A stretch of 35,341 bases of DNA, from NCBI GenBank assembly GCA_021808285.1, contig JAKBBV010000028.1:1-35341 (forward strand), written 5' to 3'. Positions 1 through 10,818 of the stretch are shown one piece after another (within the stretch, counting starts at the first letter, position 1; every line of letters starts with the position of its first letter). The translations under genes were made by a program, and so were the position numbers. The DNA is from Pseudomonadota bacterium. GTDB lineage: Bacteria; Pseudomonadota; Alphaproteobacteria; Caulobacterales; Caulobacteraceae. The notes below the pieces were generated by a model. It saw only the letters and a list, made by a program, of their open reading frames with translations, was not told the origin of the DNA and ran no database searches.

Positions 1-1
1 A

Positions 2-385
2 TCGGAAGGCCGGTCTCCGGAGAGCGGTCTTCCGATCCTGGGCATCTGTCTGGGGCACCAGCTCCTGGCGCTCAGCCTCGGCGCCGAGACAGCCAAGATG
101 GAGCAGGGCCACCATGGCGCCAACCACCCCGTGCGCGACTTGACCACAGGCAAGGTGGAGATCGTGTCGATGAACCACGGCTTCACCGTGCGCAGAGAGA
201 CCCTACCGGAATCGCTGGAGGAGACGCACGTGTCGCTGTTCGATGGCACCAATGCCGGCCTGAAGCTGAAGGACCGTCCAGTAGTCTCCGTCCAGCATCA
301 TCCCGAGGCATCCCCCGGTCCGACCGACTCCCTGGGCCTGTTCCAGCGCTTCGTCGACCTGGCCCGAGTCCACGCCAGGAGCTGA
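2..385 (+). CDS. carA: Carbamoyl-phosphate synthase small subunit, 3' part (window edge)
   Basis: This is the C-terminal 127 residues of CarA, the class I glutamine amidotransferase subunit that hydrolyses glutamine and passes ammonia to CarB. The frame is open from the window edge, so the true start lies outside. The nucleophile elbow GICLGHQ is visible, with the Cys codon at 47-49. The catalytic His-x-Glu of HHPEASPGP is at 299-307. The GHHGxNHPV stretch typical of CarA lies between them. No lesion is seen. carB follows on the same strand after 129 nt, as in many bacteria. Identification is firm; only the missing N-terminal domain is unseen. Confidence 0.95.
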   Translation, partial: SEGRSPESGLPILGICLGHQLLALSLGAETAKMEQGHHGANHPVRDLTTGKVEIVSMNHGFTVRRETLPESLEETHVSLFDGTNAGLKLKDRPVVSVQHHPEASPGPTDSLGLFQRFVDLARVHARS

Positions 386-437
386 GCGCAGAGCCCGGCT
401 GGCCCGGCCGGTTCAGGCGATTGCGCTTCCCGACGCG

Positions 438-453
438 CGCCGCTAAAGCGGCG
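438..453 (+). terminator. Short hairpin between carA and carB
   Basis: CGCCGC and GCGGCG arms form a perfect 6-bp stem around a TAAA loop. No run of T follows, only TCTTAG. It may be a weak attenuator or processing hairpin between carA and carB, or it may be chance in GC-rich DNA. Confidence 0.25.
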
Positions 454-514
454 TCTTAGCCTTCAACTCCAGACCCTAAGGGGACGCGCACGACCTCGAT
501 GCGCGCCATGAGCC

Positions 515-3814
<3,300 letters not shown>

Positions 3815-3833
3815 GGCGGGAGAGGGTCCCGCC
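3815..3833. terminator. Hairpin between convergent carB and doxDA
   Basis: GGCGGGA and TCCCGCC form a perfect 7-bp stem with a 5-nt loop, beginning directly after the carB stop codon and ending 29 nt before the convergent gene's stop. There is no T-tract on either side, so it is at best a weak bidirectional terminator. Confidence 0.35.
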
Positions 3834-3862
3834 CCCCCGGGCTCGGGCCGCCGCAGCTCCCC

Positions 3863-5005
3863 TCAGCCGCCAATGGGCGCGACGAAGGCCTGGCCGTCCA
3901 CGTCGGTGAGCTTCAGATAAGCGGCCTGGGGCGCGGGCCCCGGCGTGGGAGGGGCCGCGCTCGCGGACGCGGCTCCAGCCGTCGCCGCGGCGGCAGGCGG
4001 CGTCAGGGTGATAGTGGCCGCCGCCCCCACGGGCGCGCGCAGACCGAACGGTCCGGGGCTGAACTTGTTGTAGGGATAGTCGTTGGCGAAAGCGGACTTG
4101 GGCGTCTTGGCTAGCGCCTTGGCGTCCCATTGGACGATGGGCTTCTTGCCGGCGTCCAGCAGGGCGGCCTGCATGACATGCACCGGCGCCTCGGGCGTGC
4201 CGGCGTCGAGATAGACGTGGAAGCGCACGCCGCCGCCCGGAAGCACGACAGCCTTGGTCAAGGTCAAGTGGTGCTTGGTTGGACTGACCGGTCCTCCATG
4301 GAAGGGCGAGATCACCGAGCCGCGATAGTAGTTGTAGGTCCCGACATTATAGATCGCCACGAAGGCGAACACCGCCAGGCCCAGTCGCCGATAGGCGCCC
4401 AGGGAGAGGGGCAGCGGCAGGGCTCCGCCGAACCAGCGGAACCAGGCCTGGCCGGCCAGGGCGGCTCGGCTCCTGAGCAGGCGGCCATCCAGCGAGTAGG
4501 CCCCTCCCCCGCCCAGGAACAAGGTCGCGCCCATGGCCAGGTTGCAGGCGGCCATGGTCCATTCGTCGATGCAGGTGGCGCCCTGCCAGCCGAACATGGC
4601 CATGAGCAGGACAGAAAGCCCCATGGAGACCAGGGCCGCCAGACGGGTCAGGAGACCGACCATGAGCATGGCCCCGAAGACCAGCTCCACGGCGCTGAAG
4701 ACGATCACGCCCGCATAGAGCAGGGCGAAGTGGGTGAGCATGTAGCTCATCAGATGGTCGAGGCCGAACAGGGCGCCGGGCATCGCCGTCTGGAACTTGT
4801 TGGCCATCCAGCTCGTGGCGTGGGGATCGAGCTTGGCGGGCGCGTAGATGAAGCGCCGCGACCCTCCGCCCCAATAGATGAAGCCCTGGATGAATCGCAC
4901 CGAGAGCATGGCGACACCGGCGGTCCACCAGTCGCTGGCGGTGTCGGTGCGGGCGTTCTTGGGGCCTTCAAGCGCCTTATCGAAGGCCTGGGCGGCGTCC
5001 GTCAT
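3863..5005 (-). CDS. doxD: DoxD-DoxA fusion, thiosulfate:quinone oxidoreductase-like membrane protein
   Basis: The 380-aa protein resembles a fusion of the two thiosulfate:quinone oxidoreductase subunits known from Acidianus. The N-terminal half (residues about 28-180) is DoxD-like, with several hydrophobic membrane segments and the family-style stretch GWQGATCIDEWT. A linker and one more membrane segment (about 205-225) lead to a DoxA-like extracytoplasmic domain. The C-terminus carries an Ala/Pro-rich insert. The expected role is oxidation of thiosulfate, or a related sulfur compound, with electron transfer to quinone. ATG at 5005 is chosen because AAAGGGGA precedes it and homology begins there; the frame is open further upstream without meaning. 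It is the last gene of a three-gene cassette. Family is confident; the substrate is inferred. Confidence 0.85.
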   Translation of the reverse strand: MTDAAQAFDKALEGPKNARTDTASDWWTAGVAMLSVRFIQGFIYWGGGSRRFIYAPAKLDPHATSWMANKFQTAMPGALFGLDHLMSYMLTHFALLYAGVIVFSAVELVFGAMLMVGLLTRLAALVSMGLSVLLMAMFGWQGATCIDEWTMAACNLAMGATLFLGGGGAYSLDGRLLRSRAALAGQAWFRWFGGALPLPLSLGAYRRLGLAVFAFVAIYNVGTYNYYRGSVISPFHGGPVSPTKHHLTLTKAVVLPGGGVRFHVYLDAGTPEAPVHVMQAALLDAGKKPIVQWDAKALAKTPKSAFANDYPYNKFSPGPFGLRAPVGAAATITLTPPAAAATAGAASASAAPPTPGPAPQAAYLKLTDVDGQAFVAPIGG

Positions 5006-5022
5006 CTGAAATCCCCTTTGTC

Positions 5023-5045
5023 CAGTCCCTGTATGCAGTCCCTGT
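5023..5045. repeat. Two direct copies of CAGTCCCTGT in the doxDA leader
   Basis: CAGTCCCTGT occurs at 5023-5032 and 5036-5045, a 13-bp period. It lies just upstream of the doxDA Shine-Dalgarno, in the 97-nt gap after the solute-binding protein gene. It could be a local duplication or a binding site. Confidence 0.6.
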
Positions 5046-5102
5046 GTCCTGGGCCATGGCCCCGTTCGCCGGCTAGCAAGACGCCCCTCCGGCGGCCGAC
5101 GG

Positions 5103-6128
5103 TCAAGGGGCTGGCGACTCGCCCTCATAGGGCTTGAAGCCATAGCGCTCGAAGATCTCAAGCGCCTGGGGCGAGCGGATGAACTCCAGCCACAGGCGCG
5201 CCGCCTCGGGGTGGTTTGCGCCCGCGACGATCGCCCCGGCATAGATGGCGGTGGCGTTCTGTTCGGCCGGGATGTCCACGTTCGCGATCGGATCGCCAAC
5301 CTGTTCCTGGAACATCGCCTCGGACTTCCAGGTGACGCCCGCCTGGGCGCGGCCCTGCATGAGGAAGAGCGGCGTCTGGCGGTGATGGATATGGGTGAGC
5401 TCGGTGGTTCCGTCCGCCACCTTGGTCTTGTAGACCTGCCTGACCAGGGCCTCCCCGCCAGCCTTGGCGAGCGCCGCCTTGATCTGGCGCGCCACGCCTT
5501 CGAACTCCGGATTGGGCATGGCCAGGCGGATGTCGGGCCGGCCCAGATCGGCGAGCCCGGTCACATGGGCGGGATTTCCCGCCGGGACCATGATGGTCAG
5601 GTTATTGGTGGCGTAGGGAACGGCCTCTCCGGTGAGGACCCCGGCGGCGATCTGTTTGCGCACCGCCTGCAGCCCCGCCAGGTAGACATCGGCCTGGGCG
5701 CGCCAGGTCATATTGCCCGAGGTGATCCGCCCGCCCGCCTTGATCTGCCGGATCAGGAGGCCCGGCGGGATCGTCTCCCAGTAGAGGCGGCCCTTGAACT
5801 GCGGGTGCGCCTCCTCGAACGCCTTCACCAGCGGCGCCATGGCGAAGAAATAGTTGCCGCCGACGAAGAGGACGAGCTTGGGATCGGTCAGGTCGCCGTG
5901 AAAGTCGGCCAGGTCATCGACCTGGGGAATGGTGAATTCGAGTCCGCGGTCGGCGGCGTCGCTGTTGGCGCCGTGCTGCCAGGGCGGAAAGACGGCGTCC
6001 TTGGCCGGGGACGGCGCGCAGGGAGGCTCGCTCAGCGACGGCTGGGCCATGGCGGCCATGGTCCCCAGAAGGCCCGCCGCAACCACGAGCCCCGCACCCC
6101 ATCTTCGGCGAAGCGAAACATGACCCAT
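5103..6128 (-). CDS. Periplasmic type-2 solute-binding protein (ModA/sulfate-binding-like), orphan
   Basis: A 341-aa protein with a Sec-type signal peptide (hydrophobic residues 11-28, then AMA-Q) and a type-2 periplasmic-binding fold resembling ABC oxyanion binders. Visible features are LVLFVGGNYFFAMAPLVKAFEEAHP near the mature N-terminus, TNNLTIMVPAGNP in the middle and an unusual THIHHRQTP segment. No permease or ATPase gene is adjacent, so it may deliver or sense a ligand rather than feed a transporter. It starts 8 nt after the DsrE-like gene stops and is followed by doxDA, which suggests a sulfur oxyanion ligand. The ligand is inference. Confidence 0.8.
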   Translation of the reverse strand: MGHVSLRRRWGAGLVVAAGLLGTMAAMAQPSLSEPPCAPSPAKDAVFPPWQHGANSDAADRGLEFTIPQVDDLADFHGDLTDPKLVLFVGGNYFFAMAPLVKAFEEAHPQFKGRLYWETIPPGLLIRQIKAGGRITSGNMTWRAQADVYLAGLQAVRKQIAAGVLTGEAVPYATNNLTIMVPAGNPAHVTGLADLGRPDIRLAMPNPEFEGVARQIKAALAKAGGEALVRQVYKTKVADGTTELTHIHHRQTPLFLMQGRAQAGVTWKSEAMFQEQVGDPIANVDIPAEQNATAIYAGAIVAGANHPEAARLWLEFIRSPQALEIFERYGFKPYEGESPAP

Positions 6129-6136
6129 ATTATGAC

Positions 6137-6931
6137 CTATTTCATATAGTGGTAGCCGGCCTGCTGGAACTCAGGGATGGTCGCGACCATCCCGGGCGTG
6201 AGCACGACGCCGGGGGCGAGGTGGTTGGTCAGTTCGGCGGCCATCTGCTCGTGGCTGAGGTGATCGGGATTGAGCCCTTCCTTGATCAGGCGCGCGCTCA
6301 TCTCCCAGAGGGCCAGATGGCAGGCCATGAACACCGCCCCGCGCGCCATGAGGGCGGCGACCGTATTGCCGGCGGTGGAATAGGCCCCTTTTTCGCTCTC
6401 AGGATCGCGATCAGCCTCGGCCGCACGGTCCAGATCGAGGAAGGTATTGGTGGCCGGAGCGCCCATGGGTTTAGCCAGCTTGGCCAGGCCGTACTTGTCC
6501 CACATGGCCTGATCGAGCAGGGAAAGCTGGGCCGGGCCATGGGTGGCCGACACCAGCAGGAAATCCGGATGCTTGAACGACCAGATCTGGACGTTCATGG
6601 CGTTGCGCATGCCGTTGACCCAGGGGCCGGAGAGCTCGGTGTTGTCCCAGATCTGGCGAGGGCCGCCCTGATAGGACAGCAGCGCCGCCATGGCCTCGTG
6701 ATCCCAGTACTGGCGATCTTCCAGGATCATGGGCACGGTCTTGTAGTCGCGCCGCCCGCGAGCCCTGGCGAGCTGTTCGGCGAGGTCCTTGAGCTTGGCG
6801 GCGCCGGGAGGAGCCAGCGGAGCGGCTTGCGCAGAGGGCGCCGCCTGAGCGAGAGCGGCCGCCGCGGCGCCGCCAGCAAGGACCACGCCGAACCCGGCCA
6901 AGGCCGCGCGCCGATCAGGAGTGGGCTGCAT
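6137..6931 (-). CDS. Exported DsrE/F-like protein
   Basis: A 264-aa protein with a Tat-like leader (DRRAALAGFG, then an Ala-rich stretch) and a C-terminal half resembling the DsrE/DsrF sulfur-relay fold. The ending PGVVLTPGMV...FQQAGYHYMK is characteristic. A single cysteine, C204 in VFMACHLAL, sits where DsrE-type proteins carry their sulfur-binding Cys. Most characterised DsrE proteins are cytoplasmic, so export is notable. Start at 6931 is chosen because GGAGGAG lies 8 nt upstream and the Tat motif follows; a longer frame to 7003 lacks support. It is the first gene of the cassette with the solute-binding protein and doxDA. A periplasmic sulfane-sulfur carrier is a reasonable inference, not shown. 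Confidence 0.75.
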   Translation of the reverse strand: MQPTPDRRAALAGFGVVLAGGAAAAALAQAAPSAQAAPLAPPGAAKLKDLAEQLARARGRRDYKTVPMILEDRQYWDHEAMAALLSYQGGPRQIWDNTELSGPWVNGMRNAMNVQIWSFKHPDFLLVSATHGPAQLSLLDQAMWDKYGLAKLAKPMGAPATNTFLDLDRAAEADRDPESEKGAYSTAGNTVAALMARGAVFMACHLALWEMSARLIKEGLNPDHLSHEQMAAELTNHLAPGVVLTPGMVATIPEFQQAGYHYMK

Positions 6932-7012
6932 GATGTGTCTCCTCCGCGTGGGGCTGCGCGGCTTTCCGGGCAGGACGCATGCAGCGGACAAAGCCTCCGG
7001 CAATCCATAAGG

Positions 7013-7061
7013 TCCAACGATTTAATCTGCTGGCAATCATCGATGGCGTCGAACGATTGAA
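7013..7061. promoter_or_regulatory. Paired 13-bp direct repeat upstream of the sulfur cassette
   Basis: TCCAACGATTTAA (7013-7025) and TCGAACGATTGAA (7049-7061) match at 11 of 13 positions and are 36 bp apart. They lie 82-130 nt upstream of the first cassette gene in an AT-richer patch. They could be regulator sites for the minus-strand operon. No promoter hexamers can be assigned with confidence. Confidence 0.35.
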
Positions 7062-7133
7062 TAGGGCGAAAGCCGATCTGAAGGCCGCACGCCCTTCAGC
7101 AGCGGTAGGCGGAGCTTCGCGGGGCGCCGCGTC

Positions 7134-7168
7134 GACCCCGCGCACCCGTCAGAGTCGACGGCGGGGTC
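7134..7168 (-). terminator. Inverted repeat just downstream of the NADH dehydrogenase gene
   Basis: GACCCCGC (7134-7141) and GCGGGGTC (7161-7168) form a perfect 8-bp stem with a 19-nt loop, 5 nt past the stop of the minus-strand gene. The absence of T residues makes termination uncertain. Confidence 0.3.
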
Positions 7169-7173
7169 CGCGA

Positions 7174-8484
7174 TCAGTCGTCCGCCATACTCCGGCCAAA
7201 GCGGAAATGTGTGATGTCCGCCGAGAACAGCATCGCCCAAGTCCACTCCGCCCAAAGTCTGAGCTTACGTCCCGCCGTGGGCATCTGGCTGAGATAAAAG
7301 GCGCGCCACAGCAGCCAGGCGAGCAGACCCGACAAGCGATAGCCGAAGACGGCGGCCACGCCGCTCAAGCGGCCCACGGTCGCCAATTGCCCACGGGGGC
7401 GATATCGAAACGGACGGGTCGGTTGCGACGCCAGGACGGCGCGCAGATTATCCGCCACATGAGCCCCCTGGCGAACGGCGAACTGAGCGGTGGGCGGGCA
7501 TGGCTGTTCGTCCCAGCTGTTGACGACGCTGGCGCAGTCGCCGATGGCCCAGAGGCCGTCGAAGCCCGGAACGGAGAAGTCGGGATTCACCAGGATGCGG
7601 CCGCGGCTCAGCTCAAGATCGAGGCGCTCGACGAGACCTTGGGGGCGATTTCCCGCCGAAGCGATCAGAGTTCGGGCGCGAAGGCGCTCGCCGGTAGAGA
7701 GCGCAAGGCCATGAGCCGTCGCCTCCGCCGCGCCGGTCTTCAGCAGGCATTTAACGCCGCGACGCTCCAATGACCGCCGCGCCGCTTCCCCAAGACTGGG
7801 AGGCAACTCCGGCAGGAGGCGGTCCTGATTCTGGACCACGGACACGGTCAGTTCCTCAAGTCTGACGCGGGGATAGTAGGTGCGGACGCTGCGCAGGAAG
7901 TCGGCCAGCTCACCCGCGACCTCGACGCCCGAGAAGCCGCCCCCGACGATGACGAAGTGTCCGAGTTCGGCGCGGACAGCAACGTCGCTTTCGAGTTCGA
8001 TCTGCGCCAGCCGCCGAAGCACGACGTTGCGGATTTCCAGGGCGTCTCCCACGGTCTTTATCGGCAGGGCGTGCTCGGCCAGCCCCGGCAGGAAGTCCGT
8101 GCGCGCCCGGTTGCCCACCGCGAGCACGAGCTGATCGAAGGCGAGCGTGATCGGCCCGGCCAGGGTGTGACAGGCGAGGGAGCCGGCGGCGAGGTCTATG
8201 GCCTCGACCCTACCCATGACAAACTGAGTCCGGTCCGAGGGCCGGACCACCTGTCGCAGAGGCGCGACGACGTGTTCGGGGAAAATCGACGCGCCGATGA
8301 CTTCCGCGAGCAGGGGATTGAAGGTGGTGTAGCTCTCCTCGCTCAGGAGCAGCAGTCGAACGCCTTCCGGCAGATCACGCGCGAGAGACCGCGCGAGTGC
8401 GCACCCCGCGAAGCCACCCCCCACGACGACAAGGTTGCGTCGCGCGGGCTGTTCCGAAGCCCAGATCATCTTGTCGGGAGTCAT
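7174..8484 (-). CDS. Type II NADH dehydrogenase (NAD(P)/FAD-dependent oxidoreductase)
   Basis: A 436-aa NDH-2-like flavoprotein expected to oxidise NADH and reduce quinone without proton pumping. There are two dinucleotide-binding motifs: GGGFAG near residue 22 for FAD, and VIVGGGFSGVEVAGEL about 160 residues later for NADH. The C-terminal FAD motif LWAIGDCASV and a hydrophobic C-terminal anchor (about 365-400) complete the fold. Start at 8484 is preferred because its ATGA overlaps the bdhA stop by 4 nt; ATG at 8496 would add four residues. As the last gene of the ketone operon, it could reoxidise the NADH made by BdhA. Confidence 0.87.
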   Translation of the reverse strand: MTPDKMIWASEQPARRNLVVVGGGFAGCALARSLARDLPEGVRLLLLSEESYTTFNPLLAEVIGASIFPEHVVAPLRQVVRPSDRTQFVMGRVEAIDLAAGSLACHTLAGPITLAFDQLVLAVGNRARTDFLPGLAEHALPIKTVGDALEIRNVVLRRLAQIELESDVAVRAELGHFVIVGGGFSGVEVAGELADFLRSVRTYYPRVRLEELTVSVVQNQDRLLPELPPSLGEAARRSLERRGVKCLLKTGAAEATAHGLALSTGERLRARTLIASAGNRPQGLVERLDLELSRGRILVNPDFSVPGFDGLWAIGDCASVVNSWDEQPCPPTAQFAVRQGAHVADNLRAVLASQPTRPFRYRPRGQLATVGRLSGVAAVFGYRLSGLLAWLLWRAFYLSQMPTAGRKLRLWAEWTWAMLFSADITHFRFGRSMADD

Positions 8485-9263
8485 TCGGCGGTCCATCCGC
8501 CGTCGATGGTGAGAATGGCGCCGGTGATGGACGCGGCCGCCTCGCTGGCGAGAAAACCGACCAGGCCCGCAACCTGCCCCACGGTGACGAACGCCTTGGT
8601 CGGCTGAGCCGCCAGAAGCACGTCCCGGATCACCTCCGCTTCGGTCAATCCCCGGGCCCGGGCGTTTTCGGGCACCTGCTTCTCAACCAGCGGCGTCCAG
8701 ACGTAGCCAGGGCAGACAGCGTTGGCCGTGACCCCGTGTTCGGCGGCCTCCAGAGCGATGGTCTTTGTCAGACCCGCCACGCCGTGCTTCGCCGCGACAT
8801 AGGCGCTCTTGAACGGCGAGGCGACCAGGGCGTGAGCCGAGGCGATGTTGATGATCCGCCCCCAACCCTTCTGCTTCATGACAGGAAGCGCGCAGGCGGC
8901 CGTATGAAACGCAGAGGACAGGTTGATGGCGAGGATCGCATCCCAGGTCGCGGGGGGAAACGCCTCTATCGGCGCCACATGCTGTATGCCCGCATTGTTG
9001 ACCAGGACATCCACGCTTCCGAAATGATCGATAGCGCCTGTGATCAGGCCGCGCACGGCATCCGCCTGGGACATGTCCGCGGAGTCATACCGCGCCACGG
9101 CGCCGCTCCGGCGCTCCAGATCACAGCGCAGGGCCTCGATATCGTCTGCGTCGCCGAAGCCGTTGATGACCACTGACGCGCCCAGATCGGCGAGGCTCTC
9201 AGCTATGGCCCGGCCGATGCCGCTGGTGGAGCCCGTAACGACCGCCGTCTTCCCCTTCAGCAT
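8481..9263 (-). CDS. bdhA: 3-hydroxybutyrate dehydrogenase, short-chain dehydrogenase
   Basis: A 260-aa SDR enzyme expected to interconvert (R)-3-hydroxybutyrate and acetoacetate with NAD. TGSTSGIG (residues 10-17) binds the cofactor and NNAG is at 89-92. The catalytic set is S142, Y155 and K159 (YVAAK). The ending SITGAILTIDGGWTAE is typical of bacterial BDH. ATG at 9263 gives the canonical MLKGKTAVVTG start with GGAG 9 nt upstream. Starts at 9269, 9278 or 9311 are possible, and 9311 would form a TGATG junction with the upstream gene. The product sits between acetoacetate decarboxylase and NDH-2, consistent with ketone-body use. Confidence 0.9.
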   Translation of the reverse strand: MLKGKTAVVTGSTSGIGRAIAESLADLGASVVINGFGDADDIEALRCDLERRSGAVARYDSADMSQADAVRGLITGAIDHFGSVDVLVNNAGIQHVAPIEAFPPATWDAILAINLSSAFHTAACALPVMKQKGWGRIINIASAHALVASPFKSAYVAAKHGVAGLTKTIALEAAEHGVTANAVCPGYVWTPLVEKQVPENARARGLTEAEVIRDVLLAAQPTKAFVTVGQVAGLVGFLASEAAASITGAILTIDGGWTAE

Positions 9264-9310
9264 TCCCATCGTCTCCATGGTTTCCGGATCATTCGGGTTC
9301 GACGTCCGCA

Positions 9311-10054
9311 TCAGCGGGGGTCGAGATAGTCGTGAACGACGGTTCCGAGATTGAGGGTCAGGTCGGCGATCAGGTGGATGGCAGAGACGACCTCCCGCAC
9401 GGGCAGGGCGCTGACCGGAGCCAGGGCGTGAGGGTGCAGGTCGAGGGCGGCGGGACCTTTCCAGGCGCCCTTGAGGCGGATGTCGCCCAACTGAAAGCGA
9501 ACCAGCTCGCAGACGCGCGGCGAGCCGTCCACATGCGGGATGATCTTGAGGAGAAAGCCGGGCTCCCTCAGCCCCTTGAGCGCGACCTCGTCCTCGATCG
9601 CCTCGTGTTTGTAGCCCATGGTCCCGGTGGCCACCCGGACCGAGCCATAGTCGAGCGTACCCAGCAAGGTGTCGTGTTCGACCCTGAGGGTGGGGCGAGC
9701 CAACTTCTTGGGGAAGCCCCACAGCTCGCGCCCTCCGGCGATGGGGGGATCGTCGTCCAGATACATGGCGTGGGTGTAACCGCCGGTCTCGCCCTGGAAG
9801 CGGACAGGAATGACCTGGCCGGACTCGGTATAGTCGCCGAAACCGGTGCTGTCGGGCATGCGGATGAACTCATACTTGACCAGGGGAGCGGCCAGTTCGA
9901 GCGGCTTTGGGACGACCCTCTCCAGAAGCTCCGGATCGGTCCTGTAGGTGATGATAAGGTATTCCCGGTTGAGAAACCGGTACGGGCCGGGCGGATAGGC
10001 CGGGCTCGTCAGGGGCATGGAAAAGGCCCGGGCGCGAACCTCACTCGCCTTCAT
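9311..10054 (-). CDS. adc: Acetoacetate decarboxylase, catalytic residues intact
   Basis: A 247-aa protein of the acetoacetate decarboxylase family, which converts acetoacetate to acetone and CO2 through a lysine Schiff base. Aligned by memory to the Clostridium acetobutylicum enzyme, it keeps the Schiff-base lysine and its neighbour (GFPKKLA, K116-K117, equivalent to K115-K116). It also keeps E77 in DYTESGQ (E76), E62 (E61) and R30 (R29). The length matches the family. ATG at 10054 is preceded by GGAGGAGA and overlaps the upstream paralogue's stop as ATGA. It is the second of two tandem family members and probably the active one. Confidence 0.9.
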   Translation of the reverse strand: MKASEVRARAFSMPLTSPAYPPGPYRFLNREYLIITYRTDPELLERVVPKPLELAAPLVKYEFIRMPDSTGFGDYTESGQVIPVRFQGETGGYTHAMYLDDDPPIAGGRELWGFPKKLARPTLRVEHDTLLGTLDYGSVRVATGTMGYKHEAIEDEVALKGLREPGFLLKIIPHVDGSPRVCELVRFQLGDIRLKGAWKGPAALDLHPHALAPVSALPVREVVSAIHLIADLTLNLGTVVHDYLDPR

Positions 10055-10818
10055 GGCGCCTCTCCTCCGCAATCAGGATCCTGCAGATAGTCATGCGCCA
10101 CCGTCCCCAGATCGAGGGTGAAGTCGGCAAGAACGTGAAGACCGGAGATCACCTCCCGAACCGGGAGCGCGCAAAGCGGGGCTAGGGCATGGGGCTGCAG
10201 GTCCAGCGAGGCGGGGGCGCGCCAGGCGCCCTTGATGATCATATCGCTGCGGGTCACGCGAACCAGCTCGCAGATGCGCGGCGATCCATCCACATGCGGG
10301 ATGATCTTGAGAAGGTAGCCAGGCTCCGCAAAGGCCTTGCGCGCCGCCTCTTCGCCAACCGCCTCATGCTTGTAACCCATGCTGGCCGTAGCCACGCGCT
10401 CAGGGCCGTAGTCGAGCGCGCCCAGCAGCACATCGTGGGCCACTTCGAGGCGGGGCGCAGCCAGCTTCTGGGGAAAGCCCCACAGCTCGCGCCCACCGGA
10501 GATCGGCGCGTGCACATCGAGGAACATGCAGTGGGTATAGCTCCCCCTCTCTTCGCCAAGCCGCACTGGGATCGTCTGAGCGGCGGCGGCGTAGCGTCCG
10601 AACCCCGTCCCCCCCGCCATGCGCACGAACTCCATGCGCACAAGCCCCCCCTCAAGAACCTGCAGCGGTTCCGGCGTCACGGCGCAGATCGCCTCCGGAT
10701 CCGTGCGATAGGTGATGATCAGATGTTCGCGATCGGTGAACCGATAGGGGCCCGGCGGATAGGACGGGCTCATCAGGGGCATGGCGAAGGCCGCCTGACA
10801 AAGCTCAGCGGGCGTCAT
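10051..10818 (-). CDS. Acetoacetate decarboxylase paralogue lacking the Schiff-base lysine
   Basis: A 255-aa protein clearly of the acetoacetate decarboxylase family (RGPYRF-like N-terminus, [24 protein letters not shown]). Two active-site positions differ from the clostridial enzyme: the Schiff-base lysine is glutamine (GFPQKLA, Q117 for K115), and E76 is alanine (YAAAAQ, A78). The flanking lysine (K118), R30 and E63 remain. The reverse-complement codons at the lysine site read CCC CAG AAG, so the Gln is unambiguous in this sequence. The protein may be a non-decarboxylating family member, a partner for the downstream intact copy, or an enzyme for another oxo-acid. It overlaps both neighbours by 4 nt. 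Confidence 0.87.
   Translation of the reverse strand: MTPAELCQAAFAMPLMSPSYPPGPYRFTDREHLIITYRTDPEAICAVTPEPLQVLEGGLVRMEFVRMAGGTGFGRYAAAAQTIPVRLGEERGSYTHCMFLDVHAPISGGRELWGFPQKLAAPRLEVAHDVLLGALDYGPERVATASMGYKHEAVGEEAARKAFAEPGYLLKIIPHVDGSPRICELVRVTRSDMIIKGAWRAPASLDLQPHALAPLCALPVREVISGLHVLADFTLDLGTVAHDYLQDPDCGGEAP

Noticed and set aside
1-36. ATCGGAAG...CTTCCGAT inverted arms at the window start, partly like a sequencing-adapter end
   Set aside because: The match to adapter sequence is incomplete and the frame is open through it into a proper CarA active site, so it is taken as coding sequence.
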